Source: Asterella californica
Taxonomy: Eukaryota > Streptophyta > Marchantiopsida > Marchantiales > Aytoniaceae
Reading direction: 5' to 3'
Assembly (NCBI GenBank): GCA_036924285.1
Contig: JAYKYS010000006.1
Span: forward strand, 23,968,001-24,032,000
DNA length: 64,000 bases
Made by a program: the position numbers and the translations under genes. Positions 63,287 to 64,000 of the stretch are shown in pieces; position 1 is the stretch's first letter; each line of letters opens with the position of its first letter. The notes beneath the pieces were generated by a model. That model worked only from the letters and a program-made list of their open reading frames with translations. It did not search any database and was not told where the DNA came from.

Positions 63287-64000
63287 AAGATGGCATCGAG
63301 GGCACGGGAAACTTTTGCTGAATATTATGTACGCATAAGGACAGCAGGGGGGCAGCTTAAGCTGGGGTCTTTACTTTTAGGTAAAATACCTGCGGCGACT
63401 TGGGATCGGGGGGACAGTTTTTTTGGAAAGGAAGGTTTTCTGAGAGGGCGGAAGCGGAATACGCAGGAGAAGCTAAGAAGCTGGGGGAAGATCAAATTGC
63501 TGGCAGATTGAATTGGGAGAGCATCGTAAGAGAGAGAGGCATGAGTTTTAGGCTTGGACGTTGTTTAAATAAACTATTCTGGGGAGAAATTACTCTCAGG
63601 AGACAGTTCTATTGAGAGATCGTTTGGAAATCTACAGGGGACTTTTGATCGACGTTGGATCAGATTTCTGAGAGTTTCAGTTGGGGCAACGAGAGGAATA
63701 AGATTCAGGGGTCCGAATTTCTCTATTAGGTTCAGATTGAGACGTACTGGGTAGACTTTTGGCTTGACGGGTGAAGACAGGTGCGCAGGAGAGGAAGAGA
63801 GAGATTTTCTGTACAGTTGGAGAAATTGGTGGTGCAGACGACACTGTAATAAAGTTAATTGAATCTTGAGAGACCTATGTGTGTACCCAGGGTGTGTTTG
63901 AGTGCTTGTTTTTGTAATTGGTGAGCACAAGGAGCAGTGTTTTGAGATCACATCGTCAGCAGCAACCTATTTTCTTTTCTGGTCATTTTTCTCTGACCGA

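Larger units (their letters stand above)
62457..64000. other. Non-coding tail, possible LTR of an unrelated element
   Basis: The sequence after the E3 LTR break starts TTGTCGTATTG. It shows structured AGCT-rich stretches (62540-62600), the SINE-like region (62950-63290), and AATAAA near 63849. No coding frame carries a recognisable domain. A break exactly inside an LTR followed by TGTCG would fit insertion of another element, whose other end is outside the window. Confidence 0.35.

Noticed and set aside
63290..63615. Two overlapping frames of about 70 codons in the tail region
   Set aside because: No domain, no second copy and no conserved start; they look like chance frames.

Overview
This 64 kb window looks like nuclear DNA of a streptophyte, built almost entirely of nested Ty3/gypsy-type LTR retrotransposons. 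I see no host gene, rRNA or tRNA gene. The evidence is plant-type LTR elements with primer sites matching plant tRNA-Asp and tRNA-Glu, and TATA boxes inside LTRs. The style of the pol proteins makes me think of a non-seed plant or charophyte rather than a flowering plant; this is an impression, not a demonstration.

Four families are present (letters are mine). Family C is saturated with GAAGAC/GTCTTC and has very large LTRs of about 5 kb that carry a long open reading frame of their own. Families B and E are related: their pol genes are similar and they share primer site, PPT region and a 3' hairpin, but their LTRs differ. Family D has a 0.9 kb LTR, a single gag-pol ORF and three extra small ORFs upstream of gag.

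Layout, left to right: a B-like LTR fragment (1-472); a truncated C LTR (C1, 473-5316); C2, starting with a 5' LTR (5317-7797), primer site and gag. C2 gag is split by a solo C LTR (C3, 9459-24258). C3 in turn contains an inverted solo B LTR (13769-15051) and a full-length B element (15130-23602). C2 resumes at 24259, is split by full-length D1 (24550-33506, minus strand), resumes at 33507 through protease and reverse transcriptase, and breaks near 36141. E1 (36268-49561, minus strand) follows, with E2 (43552-46987, plus strand) inserted in its gag. E1 shares its right LTR with E3, a deleted element whose remains (49562-50290 and 61385-62456) flank a fused D3/D2 block (50291-61384). The last 1.5 kb (62457-64000) is non-coding and holds a SINE-like tRNA-related box pair and a long hairpin.

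Target-site duplications (TSDs) let the order of events be read: ACGT (solo B), TCGG/TCAG (B), GACC (D1), CCGT (E2), GTTC (D3/D2) and GCCGA/GCCAA (C3). D1 is the youngest large insertion: its two LTRs are nearly identical and its 1594-codon polyprotein is open. The best candidates for something undescribed are the protein encoded inside the giant C LTRs together with the hexamer saturation of that family, the conserved extra ORFs of family D, and a covarying hairpin just upstream of the PPT in families B and E.
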